From assembly GCF_014873915.1 (NCBI RefSeq), contig NZ_JADBEJ010000001.1, positions 1,860,001-1,924,000 on the forward strand: DNA of 64,000 bases, read 5' to 3'. Each line of letters opens with the position of its first letter. The stretch's first letter is position 1. The notes below the pieces were generated by a model that worked only from the letters and a program-made list of their open reading frames with translations, searched no databases and was not told the DNA's origin. Origin of the DNA: Amycolatopsis roodepoortensis (GTDB lineage Bacteria; Actinomycetota; Actinomycetes; Mycobacteriales; Pseudonocardiaceae). A program made the position numbers and the translations under genes. Positions 35,623 through 47,051 of this stretch are shown here, piece by piece.

Positions 35623-36702
35623 ATGATTCCCACCGTTGTCTGGGGTACAGGCAACATCGGCCGTGCCTCCATCCGGGCCGTCGACGCGCATCCGGCGCTG
35701 GAACTCACCGGGGTGCTCGTGCACGATTCCGCGAAGGTCGGTCGTGACGCGGCCGCGCTCGCGGGAATCGACGGCGAACTGGGTGTGGCTGCGACCGATG
35801 ATGTCGAAGCGATTCTGGCGGCGGGCCCCCGGGCGGTGGTGTACGCGGCGTCCGGAGACATTCGGCCCGCCGACGCGCTGGCCGACATCGTGCGCGCCGT
35901 CCGGGCCGGGGCGGTGGTGGTGACGCCCGCGCTCTACGCGCTGTACGACCAGCGCAACGCGCCCGCGGAACTGCGCGAGCCGGTGCTGGCGGCGATCGCG
36001 GAGGGCGGCGGGTCGCTCTTCGTCTCCGGGGTGGATCCGGGGTGGGGCAACGACATCCTGCCGTTGCTGATCAGCGGGTTCGGCACCACCGTGGACGTCG
36101 TCCGCTGCCAGGAGATCTTCGACTACTCCACCTACGATCAGCCGGATTCCGTCCGCTACCTGGTCGGGATGGGGCAGCCGATGGACTACGAGCCGCCGAT
36201 GCTGGCCCCGTCGGTACCCACGATGGTGTGGGGCGGGCAGGTACGGCTGATCGCCCGCGGTCTCGGCGTCGACCTGGACGAGATCCGCGAGACGCTCGAC
36301 CGCCGTCCGCTGGAGAAGACCGTGACCACGCGGGCGATGGGCGATTTCGAAGAGGGCACTCAGGGCGCGGTCCGCTTCGAAGTGCAGGGGATCGTGGCCG
36401 GTGAGCCCCGGATCGTCATCGAGCACGTCACCCGGATCCACTCGTCGTGCGCGCCGGACTGGCCGATGCCGCCCAGCGGCGACGGGGCGCACAAGGTGAT
36501 CATCGAGGGCCGTCCCAGGATCGAAGTCTCGGTCGAGGCCGTCGACGAGGACGAGAACCGGTCCGCCGGCGGTAACGCGACCGCGGTCGGCAGGCTGGTC
36601 GGCGCCATCGACTGGCTCGCGGACGCGAAACCGGGCCTCTACGACGCACTCGACGTCCCCCTGCGACCGGCGACCGGCAAGCTCGGAAGGAGCGCGCGAT
36701 GA
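35623..36702 (+). CDS. DapB-like NAD(P)-dependent oxidoreductase (amine dehydrogenase family)
   Basis: 359 aa. N-terminal Rossmann fold VVWGTGNIGRASIRAV followed by a dihydrodipicolinate reductase-like domain (VVTPALYALYDQR, SGVDPGWGNDILPLLISG). The family includes 2,4-diaminopentanoate dehydrogenase and related NAD(P)H enzymes. The ATG at 35623 is seven bases after TAACCT, fitting leaderless expression. The ATGA overlap with the next gene indicates a two-gene operon. Confidence 0.82.
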   Translation: MIPTVVWGTGNIGRASIRAVDAHPALELTGVLVHDSAKVGRDAAALAGIDGELGVAATDDVEAILAAGPRAVVYAASGDIRPADALADIVRAVRAGAVVVTPALYALYDQRNAPAELREPVLAAIAEGGGSLFVSGVDPGWGNDILPLLISGFGTTVDVVRCQEIFDYSTYDQPDSVRYLVGMGQPMDYEPPMLAPSVPTMVWGGQVRLIARGLGVDLDEIRETLDRRPLEKTVTTRAMGDFEEGTQGAVRFEVQGIVAGEPRIVIEHVTRIHSSCAPDWPMPPSGDGAHKVIIEGRPRIEVSVEAVDEDENRSAGGNATAVGRLVGAIDWLADAKPGLYDALDVPLRPATGKLGRSAR

Positions 36703-37178
36703 ACATCGACATTCCCGAGGGCAAGGACCCGATCGGCTACGTGTGGGGCGAGATGGTGCCCGGGATCGGCGTCGCGGCCTCGCAACTTTCGCTCGCGGTG
36801 TACTCGCACACCACGCTGGGGCTCCGCGAGTTCGAGGCGGCGCGGTTGCGGATCGCGCAGATCAACGGCTGCGTCTTCTGCCTGGACTGGCGGACCGAAC
36901 GCGACGGGGTGAAGGTCGACGAGGAGTTCGCCGACGCGGTGACCGAATGGCGCACCACCGACGCGTTCGACGAGCGGACCCGGCTGGCCGCCGAGTACGC
37001 CGAACGCTACGCGCTCGACCACCACGGCATCGACGACGAATTCTGGAAGCGGATGGCCGAGCACTACAGCCAGAAGGAAATCGTCGAACTGAGTATGAGC
37101 ATCGGCTCCTGGCTCGCCTTCGGGCGGCTGAACCACGTTTTGGGAATCGACACCGTCTGCGTTCTTCCGAAAATTTGA
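36699..37178 (+). CDS. Carboxymuconolactone decarboxylase / AhpD-like protein
   Basis: 159 aa alkylhydroperoxidase D-like protein. The redox motif is Cys58-V-F-Cys61 in INGCVFCLDW, and the helical core (FEAARLRIAQ, EIVELSMSIGSWLAFGRLNHVLGID) matches the CMD family. It may reduce peroxides or act in aromatic or steroid catabolism. Coupling to the oxidoreductase gene and convergence with cholesterol oxidase give only weak hints. Confidence 0.86.
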   Translation: MNIDIPEGKDPIGYVWGEMVPGIGVAASQLSLAVYSHTTLGLREFEAARLRIAQINGCVFCLDWRTERDGVKVDEEFADAVTEWRTTDAFDERTRLAAEYAERYALDHHGIDDEFWKRMAEHYSQKEIVELSMSIGSWLAFGRLNHVLGIDTVCVLPKI

Positions 37179-37220
37179 GAATAGACCGGGGTGGCGGCCC
37201 CGGCCTATTGCGGATCGTCG

Positions 37221-39286
<2,066 letters not shown>

Positions 39287-39301
<15 letters not shown>

Positions 39302-40276
39302 CCCGTTGGCGCACAAGGTGTCGCCGAGCGCCGAGCGCGCGTAGAACACCTCGCGCCCGGTCCGGCGCCGGGTGATCAAGCCGGTGTCGTGCAGCACCTT
39401 CAGATGCTGACTGACCGCGCCGGGCGCCATCGAGAGCCGCCGGGCCAGCGCGGTCGTCGTCACGCTCTCGGTGAGGGCCACGAGCACGCGGGCGCGGGTC
39501 CGCCCGATCAGGGCGTCCAGTGCGCCGGTGGTCGGGACGACGTCCCGCGTCCACACGGTGGCGACGCCGGGCGCGGGATAGACCAGGATCGGCTGATACG
39601 GCTCGGCCATCACCGCGGTGTCGGGCCAGTGGAAGACGCTCGGGATCAGGATGAGCCCGTCGCCGCCCAGCGGCCCGCTGCGGTTCCATGCGCGGGTCCG
39701 CACCCGCAGCCGTCCGCCATCCCAGGAGATGTTCGGGTGCAGGTCGTTGAACAGTGCCCCGGCTCCGTCGCAGGCCAGCTGGCGGGACCGGCGGAGGATC
39801 TCGGCTTCGAACAGTCCCCGGATCTGTGGCCAGAACCGGGCCAGCGCGACGTCCCAGTACAGCCGCAGCTCTTCGGTGGCGCGCGCGACCCCCGCGGCGG
39901 GGTCCGCCAGGAACCGCTGTACGACGTCGCTCGCGGCGGCGGGGACCCGGGAGGCCTCCGCGACGGCCTCGTCGAGATCGGCGCGGGCGATCCGGTCGAG
40001 TTCGGCGTCGATGTCGGGAACCGGACTGGACGGCGGCGGAGTCAGGAAGTCCGCGAAGTAGGCGCCGAGCGGGACCAGCGCGAAGAGCAGACGCAGGTCG
40101 AGGTCGCGGAGGAGCGGACGAACGGCGCGGATCCACGGTAAGTGCACGGCATGCCTGCCGGGGTCCTGGAGCAGCCGCAGGCTGGCGATCGCCTCGGAAG
40201 CGGGGGAGAACGCGAAGCGCAACCGGGCCAGGTCGCTGGACGTGAAGTCGAACTCCGCCCACGAGGATTCAGCCAC
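39287..40276 (-). CDS. ArsR-type regulator with N-terminal DUF5937-like domain
   Basis: 329 aa from a GTG start. The C-terminal winged helix (RARVLVALTESVTTTALARRLSMAPGAVSQHLKVLHDTGLITRRRTGREVFYARS) belongs to the ArsR/HTH_20 group. The N-terminal 240 residues resemble the DUF5937 domain typical of actinobacterial regulators of this type (DFTSSDLARLRFAFSPASEAIASLRLL). No metal-binding Cys motif is seen. Divergent from an MFS exporter, which is the likely target. Confidence 0.87.
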
Positions 40277-40315
40277 GATTGAAACTTTTATCGGCTCCGG
40301 TACCTCCGGTCAACG

Positions 40316-41512
40316 ATGGACCGCATGATCACCCACACCTCCCCGCTCGCCGGGTCGCGGTCACTCCCGCGTCCGTTCTGGATGCTGTGGCTGGGGATCG
40401 TCGTCAACCGGGCCGGCGCGATGGTGCAACCGTTCCTGTCCGTCTACCTGACCCGCGTGCAGGGCTTCGGGATCGGCGAGACCGGCGCGGTGATGGCCGC
40501 GTTCGGGGTCGGCTCGGTGCTTTCGCATATGGTCGCGGGCAGGCTCGCCGACCGGTTCGGCCGCCGGGCGACGCTCACCGGCGGCATGCTCGCGACGTCG
40601 GTGTCGATGGTCCTCATGGGTGCCGCGAGCGGATTCGCGTTCGTGGCGGTGACGGCGTTCCTGCTCGGGCTCACCATCGAGTCCTACCGTCCCGCGTCGC
40701 AGGCGATGGTGGCCGATCTGGTCCCGCCTTCGGTCCGGCCGCGGGCGTACGGCCTGCTTTTCTGGGGCGTGAACCTCGGTTACGCCGTCGCGATGGTGGC
40801 GGGCGGCTGGTTCGCCGACCGCGGTGCGACGGCGATGTTCGGCGTCAACGCCGCCGTCGCGGTCGCCTTCGCGGTGCTCGTCTGGCGGGCGGTGCCGGAG
40901 TCCAGGCAGGCCGCACCGACGGGCGGCGCCTGGCGGTCGGTGCTCCGTGACCCGGTGATGCTCGCCTTCAGTATTGTGACGGCGGCCTACGGCGCCATGT
41001 ACGCGCAGGCGTTCACCACCTTGCCGCTCGCCATGGCGGGCCAGGGGATCAGCGGAGTCCACTTCGGACTGGTCATGGCGCTCAACGGTGTCCTGATCGT
41101 CGCCGTGCAGCCCTTGGCCGGGAAGCGGCTCTCGCGGCTCGACCCCAACCGGGTGCTGGCGGCGGGGACGGCCATCGTGGCCACCGGGTTCGCCCTGACG
41201 GCCTTCGTGCACGATGAGGGAGGGCTCGCGGTCACGGTGGTGGTCTGGACGGCGGGGGAGATCGCGGTCGCGGGCTCGATCCCGACCATCGTGTCCCTCC
41301 TGTCGCCGCCCGCGCTGCAAGGCACGTACGCGGGGGTGTCCGGGATGAGCTGGTCGGTGGGCGCGGTTCTCGCGCCGGTGCTCGGTTCCCTGCTGCTGCC
41401 GTTGGGGCCGGGCCCGCTTTGGGGCGGTGTCGCCGCGGTGGGGATGGCCGCGGCCTTGGGGTCGATCGCTCTGGGCGGGCCGGTGCGGCTCCGTTCACAT
41501 ACATGGACATGA
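40316..41512 (+). CDS. MFS transporter
   Basis: 398 aa, 12 predicted membrane segments. Motif A is GRLADRFGRRATLTGG. The protein (FWMLWLGIVVNRAGAMVQPFLSVYLT) resembles MdtH/YfcJ-type drug exporters. The start could also be the ATG at 40325. The divergent ArsR-type regulator 39 bp away is a probable repressor responding to a transported compound. Confidence 0.88.
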   Translation: MDRMITHTSPLAGSRSLPRPFWMLWLGIVVNRAGAMVQPFLSVYLTRVQGFGIGETGAVMAAFGVGSVLSHMVAGRLADRFGRRATLTGGMLATSVSMVLMGAASGFAFVAVTAFLLGLTIESYRPASQAMVADLVPPSVRPRAYGLLFWGVNLGYAVAMVAGGWFADRGATAMFGVNAAVAVAFAVLVWRAVPESRQAAPTGGAWRSVLRDPVMLAFSIVTAAYGAMYAQAFTTLPLAMAGQGISGVHFGLVMALNGVLIVAVQPLAGKRLSRLDPNRVLAAGTAIVATGFALTAFVHDEGGLAVTVVVWTAGEIAVAGSIPTIVSLLSPPALQGTYAGVSGMSWSVGAVLAPVLGSLLLPLGPGPLWGGVAAVGMAAALGSIALGGPVRLRSHTWT

Positions 41513-41611
41513 TTCACATCCGTTGACGAGCGACAGGGACGTGAACTATAAAGACGAGGTCCGGGTGTACACGCCGCAACACCTTCCGTCAGTCCGTCAC
41601 GGAGGTTTCGG

Positions 41612-43939
41612 GTGTCCCGAAAAAGTCCTCTTCGTCGTGCCGTTCTCCCGGCGGTCGCCGCCGTGGTCGCCACCGCCGCGCTCCTGCAGGTACCGCCCCA
41701 GGTGGCGTACGCGGCGCCGGGCCCCGGCGCGCTCCTCGGCCTCGACCTCGGAGCGGCCAATCGCCGCGCGCCGGTCCCTGGCCTCTACGACTGGTCCAAG
41801 GCCGGGTATCGCGGCGGTGCCGCGCTGCCCGGCTCTGGTGAGGTGAATCCGAACGCCACCTGCCAGGTCACCGCGGCCGAGCTGGCGAGCCAGTACAACG
41901 TCAAACCGGACGACGGCGCCGACGACACGAACGGGATCCAGGCGGCGATCGACGGGGTCAAGAGCGCGTGCTCGCCGTCCGGGAGTTACACCAAACTGAG
42001 CACGATCACCTTCCCGGCGGGCCGGTTCGACGTCACGCACGAGATTCACGTCGACGCCGACTACCTGATCCTGCGTGGTGCGGGCAAGGACGCCACGAAG
42101 TTCGTCTACAAACCCGACGCGAACACCCTCTACGACACCCTCACCCCGGACGGTTCCGACTGGGACGAGGACGGGATGACCTCGGGTGCGGGCAAGGGCG
42201 GATGGCTGTGGCCCGGTCGCGGCTTGTTCCGTGTCCAGTCCCGGGGAGTGCACACGTCCTACGCGAGCGACCACGCCTCGGCGCCCGCGAACCGCAAGGA
42301 CATCTTCGAGGGCACGATCAACGTCCATTGGAAGGCCGGGGTGAAGCTGCGGGGCAAACCGGGCGACACCGCGTTCGCCGCGCGGACGGGGGACAAGGTC
42401 GTCCATCTGGCGAGCAGTGGGGCGCTGACCGCGCTCGCCGCCGGGAACCTGGTCAACATCAGGGCGGCCAACTCCCGGAAGTTCTACGAGCAGCAACAGG
42501 CGACGCCGACCACGTTCCCGTTGCTGAACATGCACATGCGCCAGCAGATCTTCACGATCGCGGCGCTCGACACGTCCGCGCGCACGATCACCCTGGACAA
42601 ACCGCTCGAGTACGACGTCCCGGTGAACTCCACTTCGGACGGTTCGGCCCCGATCGACGGTGCCACCTACGACTCGAAGGCGGCACCGCTGGTCGACCCG
42701 GTGCTCGGTGTCGGGTTCGAGAACCTCGGCTTCACCCAGGATATGCCGGGCCTGCACCCCGCGGAGGCGAACAACAACTACGGGAACATGGCGCCGGCGG
42801 CGGAGATGCACGGGATCGTCTTCAAATGGGCGGCGAACTCCTGGGTCCGCGGTATCCGCGCGGATATGACGGGATCGCATCCGATCGTCACCGAGGAGGC
42901 CAAGAACCTCCAGATCGTCGACAACGAACTCCACGGATCGTGGAACAAGGGCAAGGGCGGCAACGGCTATTTCCGCGGCTCCCGGGTCTGGGATTCGCTC
43001 TACGCCGGCAACACCTCCACCCTGCTGCGGCATTTCACCTTCCAGTGGTCCGCCGCGGGCAACGTGGTGATCGGCAACTCGTTCGACTCCGATCTGAACC
43101 TGCACGGCGGCTGGGAACGCAACAACCTGTTCGAGCTCAACACGGTCAAGGTCCCGTACGCGCACCGCTCCGGGAACTGCCGGGCGAACTGCGGTGAGGA
43201 GGGCGGCGGCGGTCCCGACGACTCGAACTGGTTCCCGATCTGGTGGGGCGCGGGCAAGAAGGCGGTCAAGTGGTCGGGCGCTTCCGGGTACCGCAACGTG
43301 TTCTTCAACAACGCCATGACCAAGCAGCTCGCGGACAACGGCCCGTATAACGACTTCTACGCCGACCGGCATCGCGTCTACTCCTTCGGCTGGGACGGCG
43401 CCGCGTACAAACACCTCGACATCGGCGGCACACCGATCGCCGACTGGGCGAAGAACGAGCAGCGGGACTACACCGGAGGGCACGGCGTCGACGCGAGCAA
43501 GACCGACGCCGCGTCGTCGCTGTTCCTGAAGTCCGTCGACGGCACCCCGCCGTCTTCCCCGACTTCACCGACCTCGCCGACGAGCCAGAGCCCCACCACT
43601 TCGACGACGACCCAGACACCGAGCGCGTGCCTGAACGCGACGTTCACCCGCAAGTCGGTATGGGACAGCGGCTACGGAGGCGCCTTCACGATCAGCAACA
43701 CCTGTTCGGCCGCCGTCGGTTCGTGGGCGGTCGAGTTCGACCTGCCCGCCGGGACAACGATCACCGGTTCGTGGAGTTCGGTGCTGACCAGGACCGGCCA
43801 GCACTACCGGTTCGGGAACGCGGCCCACAACGGGAGCGTCAAACCCGGCGGCACGGCGACGTTCGGCTTCAACGCCGCCGGTCAGGGACTGCCGGTCGCG
43901 TGCTCGATCGCCGGAACGAAATGCGGAGGCACGGAATGA
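41612..43939 (+). CDS. Secreted right-handed beta-helix protein with C-terminal CBM2
   Basis: 775 aa. GTG start with GGAGG upstream, Sec signal ending VAYAAP. The N-terminal 600 residues have the pectate lyase 3/GH55-like start (YNVKPDDGADDTNGIQAAID, ITFPAGRFDVTHEIHV) and later VIGNSFDSDLNLHGGWERNNLFELN turns of a right-handed beta helix. A Pro/Ser/Thr linker (TSPTSPTSPTSQSP) leads to a CBM2 cellulose-binding module with WDSGYGG, FDLPAGTTIT, SWSSVLTRTGQHY. It probably degrades or binds plant wall polysaccharide. The next gene starts at its ATGA stop. Confidence 0.85.
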   Translation: MSRKSPLRRAVLPAVAAVVATAALLQVPPQVAYAAPGPGALLGLDLGAANRRAPVPGLYDWSKAGYRGGAALPGSGEVNPNATCQVTAAELASQYNVKPDDGADDTNGIQAAIDGVKSACSPSGSYTKLSTITFPAGRFDVTHEIHVDADYLILRGAGKDATKFVYKPDANTLYDTLTPDGSDWDEDGMTSGAGKGGWLWPGRGLFRVQSRGVHTSYASDHASAPANRKDIFEGTINVHWKAGVKLRGKPGDTAFAARTGDKVVHLASSGALTALAAGNLVNIRAANSRKFYEQQQATPTTFPLLNMHMRQQIFTIAALDTSARTITLDKPLEYDVPVNSTSDGSAPIDGATYDSKAAPLVDPVLGVGFENLGFTQDMPGLHPAEANNNYGNMAPAAEMHGIVFKWAANSWVRGIRADMTGSHPIVTEEAKNLQIVDNELHGSWNKGKGGNGYFRGSRVWDSLYAGNTSTLLRHFTFQWSAAGNVVIGNSFDSDLNLHGGWERNNLFELNTVKVPYAHRSGNCRANCGEEGGGGPDDSNWFPIWWGAGKKAVKWSGASGYRNVFFNNAMTKQLADNGPYNDFYADRHRVYSFGWDGAAYKHLDIGGTPIADWAKNEQRDYTGGHGVDASKTDAASSLFLKSVDGTPPSSPTSPTSPTSQSPTTSTTTQTPSACLNATFTRKSVWDSGYGGAFTISNTCSAAVGSWAVEFDLPAGTTITGSWSSVLTRTGQHYRFGNAAHNGSVKPGGTATFGFNAAGQGLPVACSIAGTKCGGTE

Positions 43940-45381
43940 CGAGGAAACGACTGCTCGCCGCGATCGCGGCCACGGCGTCGGCGGCGGGCCTGTTCGGCGC
44001 TGTCGTCACCGCCGAGGCCGCCGCGCCCAGCCTGACCGCGACCTTCGCCCAGAGCTCGGCGTGGGACAGCGGATACGGCGGCAAGTACACACTCACCAAC
44101 GCGGGTGACGCGAACAGTACACAGTGGACGATCGAGTTCGATCTACCCGAAGGCACCACGATCACGACGTCGTGGAGTTCGGTGCTCACCAGGACCGGCC
44201 AGCACTACAAGGTCACCAACGCCGGCTTCAACGGCACGATCAAACCCGGCGGCACCGCGTCGTTCGGCTTCAACACCAAAGGGCTCGGCCTGCCGACCGG
44301 TTGCACGGTCAACGGCAGCCCGTGCGGGGGAGGGGCGCCGAGCACCACCACGAACCCATCCACGACCACGACCAAACCGCCGACCACGACCACCAGCGTC
44401 CCCGCGGGAGACGTGATCGACGTGAGCACGGCGGCGGAACTACAGGCCGCGCTGGCCGCCGCGAGGCCCGGCCAGACCATCCGGCTGGCCGCCGGAACCT
44501 ATCGGGGTTCGTTCGTGGCCACGAAACCCGGCACGGCGGGCGCGCCGATCACGGTGACCGGACCGGCGACGGCGGTCCTGATCAACGACGGCCCGTCCGG
44601 TGAAGCGCCTTCCTGCCCGGCGCCGACCGCGGGCTGGGACTCCGGGTACGGGTTCTGGCTCTACGGCGCGCCGTACTGGCACCTCAAGGGCTTCACCGTG
44701 CAGGAGTCGAAGAAGGGCATCGTCGCGGACAACTCGCACCACACCGTGATCGAGGGAGTGCGAGTGCACCGGATCGACGAGGAGGCCGTGCACTTCCGCC
44801 GTTCCTCGGCGGACAGCGTCATCCGCGATTCGACGATCAGCCACACCGGCCTCGTACAGGCGGGTTACGGCGAGGGCGTCTACCTCGGCTCGGCGAATTC
44901 CAACTGGGCGTGCCACGGGAACTCCGGCGGGGCCGACCGCAGCGACCGGATCCAAGTGCTTGACAACCACATCGGACCGTACGTCGCGGCGGAGGCCATC
45001 GATGTCAAGGAGGGCACCGTGGACGGTGTCATCCGGGGCAACACCTTCGACGGCCAAGGGGTTTCCGGGCAGAACTCGGCCGATTCCTGGGTCGACGTCA
45101 AGGGATCCGGTTACGTGATCGAGGGGAACACCGGCACCTTCGCTTCGCCGGGGACGTTCGCGAACGGCTACGAGACGCACAATCCCGGGACCACCCCGTC
45201 GTTCCCGAACGGGTGCGGGAACGTGTGGCGGGACAACAAGTCCGATCTCGGCGGGGTCGGCCAGTACGCCATTAAGATCACGTCGACGTCGAAGTGCTCG
45301 GACCGGCCCAACGTCGTCCATGCGTCCAACACCGTGTCGAGGGCGGTGAACGGGCTGACCAATATCCCCGTCACGCCTTGA
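43936..45381 (+). CDS. Secreted protein with N-terminal CBM2 and right-handed beta-helix
   Basis: 481 aa from the ATG at 43936, which overlaps the previous stop (ATGA). Signal peptide ends near TAEAAAP. CBM2 lies at residues 30-135 (WDSGYGGKYTLTN, SWSSVLTRTGQHYK), then a Thr/Pro linker, then a parallel beta-helix (LAAGTYRGSFVATKPGT, WHLKGFTVQESKKGIVADNSHHTVIEGVRVH, DVKEGTVDGVIRGNTFDGQ) of the pectate lyase type. The domain order is the mirror of the previous protein, so their CBM2 modules abut across the gene border. Both are probably co-secreted. Confidence 0.85.
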   Translation: MTRKRLLAAIAATASAAGLFGAVVTAEAAAPSLTATFAQSSAWDSGYGGKYTLTNAGDANSTQWTIEFDLPEGTTITTSWSSVLTRTGQHYKVTNAGFNGTIKPGGTASFGFNTKGLGLPTGCTVNGSPCGGGAPSTTTNPSTTTTKPPTTTTSVPAGDVIDVSTAAELQAALAAARPGQTIRLAAGTYRGSFVATKPGTAGAPITVTGPATAVLINDGPSGEAPSCPAPTAGWDSGYGFWLYGAPYWHLKGFTVQESKKGIVADNSHHTVIEGVRVHRIDEEAVHFRRSSADSVIRDSTISHTGLVQAGYGEGVYLGSANSNWACHGNSGGADRSDRIQVLDNHIGPYVAAEAIDVKEGTVDGVIRGNTFDGQGVSGQNSADSWVDVKGSGYVIEGNTGTFASPGTFANGYETHNPGTTPSFPNGCGNVWRDNKSDLGGVGQYAIKITSTSKCSDRPNVVHASNTVSRAVNGLTNIPVTP

Positions 45382-45425
45382 CGGGCGCCGGTGACGGGAG
45401 CGGCGCGGCTCCCGTCACCGGCGGG

Positions 45426-46229
45426 TCAGTCCCGGACCGCGGTGATCGCGACGGTGGCGTAGCGGACGGTGAACCGTCCTCCCATCTTGTCGATCGCCGC
45501 GCCGACCTCAGCGAGGATCTCTTGTCGCACTGCGGATTCGACCCAAGTCAGCGAGCCGAACGTCGGAAGCTGGTCCAGCCATTCGTCCCGGGTGTAGACC
45601 CGGTCCCAGTCGTGGCGGCTTCGTTCCGGCTCAGCGAACCCGCCCGCTTCGCGCAGGCCGTCGGCGACCTTCACGATGAGTGGCCCGTACGGGTCAGAGG
45701 GTTGTTTCGGCACGCTGTCGAGGTCGATCGGGGAATCCGGCACGAGCCGCCGGTACGCGTCCGCCAAGGCGTTCGCGACCTCTTCCGGCGGTTCGGGTAC
45801 GTGCCAGAACGCGGCCAGGAGTCCGCGGGGCCGTAGTACTTCGGCGGCTTTCGCGGCGCCCGCCACCGGGTCGACCCAGTGCCAGGCCTGCCCGGAGACG
45901 AGCAGATCGAACCGGCGTCCGGCCGGCTCCCATTCCTCGAACTTCGCGACGTCGACGTCGATGCCGCTCCGGCGGGCGAACTCGGCCATCCGCGAGTCCG
46001 GCTCGACGCCCAGCACGCGACAACCCGCGGCCTGGAACTGGCGCGCTTCGATTCCGGTGCCGGCGCCCACGTCGAGGACCTCGCGGCCGGGGGCGGCGGC
46101 GATGAGGTGACCGATGAGTTCCGGGGGATAGGCGGGCCGGGTCCGGTCGTAGCGTTCGACGTCCGCGCCGAAGGATTCCGCGGCCTGTCGATAGCGGTGA
46201 GGCTCTTGCCCCGAGGGTAGAGTGGGCAT
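45426..46229 (-). CDS. Class I SAM-dependent methyltransferase
   Basis: 267 aa. SAM-binding motif EVLDVGAGTGIEARQFQAAGC, then VLGVEPDSRMAEFARR and the motif II-like FDLLVSGQAWHWVDP. The C-terminal part determines the substrate, which cannot be read. Divergent from a TetR regulator with a double operator overlapping its start, so this methyltransferase is the probable regulated gene. Confidence 0.9.
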   Translation of the reverse strand: MPTLPSGQEPHRYRQAAESFGADVERYDRTRPAYPPELIGHLIAAAPGREVLDVGAGTGIEARQFQAAGCRVLGVEPDSRMAEFARRSGIDVDVAKFEEWEPAGRRFDLLVSGQAWHWVDPVAGAAKAAEVLRPRGLLAAFWHVPEPPEEVANALADAYRRLVPDSPIDLDSVPKQPSDPYGPLIVKVADGLREAGGFAEPERSRHDWDRVYTRDEWLDQLPTFGSLTWVESAVRQEILAEVGAAIDKMGGRFTVRYATVAITAVRD

Positions 46230-46259
46230 GCGCCCACCTTAAGTGGGCACTTGCCCACT
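46221..46259. promoter_or_regulatory. Double TetR-type operator
   Basis: AGTGGGCACTTGCCCACT (46242-46259) is almost a perfect palindrome. AGTGGGCATGCGCCCAC (46221-46237) repeats the half-site. They lie between the divergent methyltransferase and TetR genes, and the left one covers the methyltransferase start codon. Four AGTGGGC half-sites within 39 bp imply binding of two dimers. Confidence 0.65.
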
Positions 46260-46279
46260 CGTCAACGCAAGGGAGCCGT

Positions 46280-46852
46280 ATGCCGACCGGGGTAGCCCTG
46301 CGCGCCGTCCGCGCGCAACTGTTCGACGCGGCGGAGCGTGTCCTGCTGCGGGACGGGCCGAGCGGGCTCACCAGCCGCGCCGTGACCACTGAGGCGGACT
46401 GCGCGAAAGGCGTGCTCCATCGGCATTTCGACGACTTCGACGGATTCCTGGCCGAGTTCGTGCTGGACCGGATCGAGAAGTTGGACGAGAAGGGTCTGCG
46501 GGAGGCCGTCGGTACCGGAACGGTGGTGGACAACCTCACCTCGGCGCTCACCGCGGTGTTCGAGTCGGTCGCGGTCGCGATCGTCCCGCTCGTGATCTTC
46601 CGCGACGAACTACGCGCCCGCTTGCGCCGCGAGTGGCCAGCGGGGGTTCCGGTGCTGACCCAGGCCGCCGTCATGATCGGCGGCTATCTCGACGCGGAAC
46701 GGGCGAAGGGCCGGGTCGCGGCGGACGCCGACGTCGAGACCCTCGCGGCGACGCTCATCGGTGCGACACACCTGCTCTACGCCGACCGCACCGCTCCGGC
46801 GCCGGAGGTGGCCCAGGTGCGGAAGGTGGTGGAGACGGTGATCGGGACGTAA
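46280..46852 (+). CDS. TetR-family regulator
   Basis: 190 aa. GGGAG and ATG at 46280. Helix-turn-helix: RAQLFDAAERVLLRDGPSGLTSRAVTTEADCAKGVLHRHFDDFDGFLAEFV. The ligand domain is helical. It likely represses itself and the methyltransferase through the AGTGGGC sites. Its stop TAA is formed by the first unit of the 21-bp repeat array. Confidence 0.9.
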   Translation: MPTGVALRAVRAQLFDAAERVLLRDGPSGLTSRAVTTEADCAKGVLHRHFDDFDGFLAEFVLDRIEKLDEKGLREAVGTGTVVDNLTSALTAVFESVAVAIVPLVIFRDELRARLRREWPAGVPVLTQAAVMIGGYLDAERAKGRVAADADVETLAATLIGATHLLYADRTAPAPEVAQVRKVVETVIGT

Positions 46853-47003
46853 CTCACGTGCTTGAAGGCGTAACTCACGTGATTGGAGGCGTAACTCACG
46901 TGATTGGAGGCGTAACTGGCGTGATTGGAGGCGTAACTTCGTGTGCTGTCTCTGATCACGCGAGTTACGCGTCTGATCACGCGAGTGCGGCGCCTGATCA
47001 CGG
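46847..47003. repeat. 21-bp tandem repeat array with inverted copies
   Basis: Head-to-tail units at about 46847, 46868, 46889 and 46910 start GCGTAACTCACGTG and end ATTGGAG; 46868 and 46889 are identical, the others vary by a few bases. A truncated fifth unit starts at 46931. They are followed by inverted copies CTGATCACGCGAGTTACGC at 46952 and 46973 and a partial one at 46995. The unit contains CACGTG. The array lies between a TetR stop and the convergent folD-like stop. No spacers, so not CRISPR. Confidence 0.85.
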
Positions 47004-47051
47004 GCAAGCGAAAGGCGGCGAGTCCTCAGTGGACTCGCCGCCTCCGGTGGA

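Noticed and set aside
46847..47003. Possible CRISPR array
   Set aside because: The 21-bp units follow each other without spacers, and no cas genes are present.
46777..47007. A repetitive 76-codon frame through the repeat array
   Set aside because: The seven-residue periodicity (SYASNH) is created by the 21-bp DNA repeat; there is no ribosome site, and it runs antisense to the TetR gene end.
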